NCBI GenBank assembly: GCA_043228905.1
Contig: JBHGNT010000010.1
Coordinates: 18,166,001 to 18,230,000 of the forward strand
Direction: 5' to 3'
Origin: Azolla caroliniana
Lineage: Eukaryota > Polypodiophyta
DNA: 64,000 nucleotides
Part shown: positions 63,170-64,000 of the stretch, piece by piece
How the letters are laid out: each line of letters opens with the position of its first letter
How positions within the stretch are numbered: the stretch's first letter is position 1
The notes under the pieces: generated by a model
The model's database searches: none
Seen by the model: the letters and a program-made list of their open reading frames with translations, nothing else
What the model was told of the DNA's origin: nothing
Position numbers and translations under genes: made by a program

Positions 63170-64000
63170 GACCACTGTTGATTTTGGACTTCGATTTGAA
63201 CTAAAGTGCTTCACGAATTGTGATGGGTATATTCACATGGTTGATGTGCAATACAAAATAGAATCAACATGAAACAAAGTCAAAGAAATATCCCCTTAAC
63301 AACAAATAAAGCATCACAACCATTTGGGAGCATAGCTCTACCAATGGCAATATAATAGATTATAGGAGCACAACTTTCCTTTGAGGGTAATTCAATCAAT
63401 AAGGTTAAGAGAGTTACTAGTTTGGCCCACCAATCTAGATAGAGAGAACTAAGAAATTAAAAGGGAGAGTCCCATGGAGGGATAGATCTTTTCAACTTGT
63501 TCTCTTCTTTTATAGGGAAATTTAGGGAGGGAGGGACAAACAACCATATTGACCATGGTGTTCTATACTTATAATGGTATTATAATATGATATTGGTCAC
63601 CCTTATAGTTTACACTATTGCAATGCATCCACTTCTTCAACACATGCACAAATTGGTTCATTGGTCTTCTTCAAGGTTTATAAATGGCCAATGTCAAACA
63701 TTTCTCAGATTAGGCCTATGTTGATGCTACTTTTTTTATGTCCTATAACAACGTGAAAATATGCACATTATTATGGATACCTTGCAATTTTATTTTATTT
63801 TTCTTATTGGTTTATACTACTTTAGTATTTTTTATCTTTGGCTTGCCCGAAGGCTACAACTCACACGAAGTCATGTTTTATTAGCAGTACATAGTCCATC
63901 AGGGGGTGTACCGAATGGTATGAGTTGCGTCGTCGCCACTTACTGGCACAAACCGCCCTTCACTGTCACCATTTGCATCGTTGCCACTATCTTTGTCGTC
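63170..64000. other. Unassigned AT-rich sequence at right edge
   Basis: No coding frame, LTR pair or known motif is visible here. It is the same flank in which element S inserted. Confidence 0.5.

Overview
This is a gene-poor, transposon-dense stretch of a plant nuclear genome. Everything I can identify is mobile-element sequence, and most of it is nested LTR retrotransposons. Plant origin is supported by Copia and Gypsy elements with initiator-Met-type primer sites (TGGTATCAGAGC) and by plant telo-box clusters (AAACCCTAA) in one LTR family. A fungal/vertebrate-style (Tcn1/sushi-like) chromovirus is present; from memory such elements in plants are reported from mosses and lycophytes, so a non-seed land plant is my best guess. 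That taxonomic step is inference. I found no host gene, rRNA or functional tRNA. Layout, left third (1-24.9 kb). The oldest layer is an unrecognised long coding sequence, here called X, on the + strand. It survives in four blocks (14610-14842, 15560-15772, 21117-23612, 24426-24940) that stay in one reading frame when the inserts and duplicated target sites are taken out. Inserts in X are element C (minus, 11577-14609), solo LTR D (14843-15559), element B (minus, 15773-21116, LTRs identical by eye) and solo LTR L (23613-24425). Element A, a decayed autonomous Gypsy, sits in C, and an intact chromovirus (5032-10688) sits in A's pol. Middle (24.9-33.6 kb): a minus-strand Copia (J) whose gag is cut by a truncated Gypsy derivative (K), then a stray LTR (M), a LINE fragment and a truncated minus-strand element (N) with a coding minisatellite. 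Right-middle (33.6-51 kb): one old + strand Copia (F) carries a Gypsy (P), two further Copias (E minus, G plus) and a Gypsy solo LTR (Q). Right (51-64 kb): a rotten second chromovirus (T), about 4 kb of AT-rich sequence without recognisable features, a recently inserted but integrase-deleted Gypsy (S, 56335-63164), and unassigned sequence. Relationships. A, P, B, C, D, K and Q belong to one LTR clan: TGTCG...CGACA ends, 4-bp target duplications, and a shared polypurine tract flank. A and P are the autonomous forms; B and C are gag-only derivatives that probably depend on them. All seven clan insertions have a duplicated or flanking tetramer centred on CG. The intact chromovirus shows three control signals directly in sequence: a four-unit heat-shock element just upstream of the TATA box, a primer-binding site complementary to the predicted 5' end of its own RNA (self-priming), and a -1 frameshift site with a downstream stem at the gag/pol junction.
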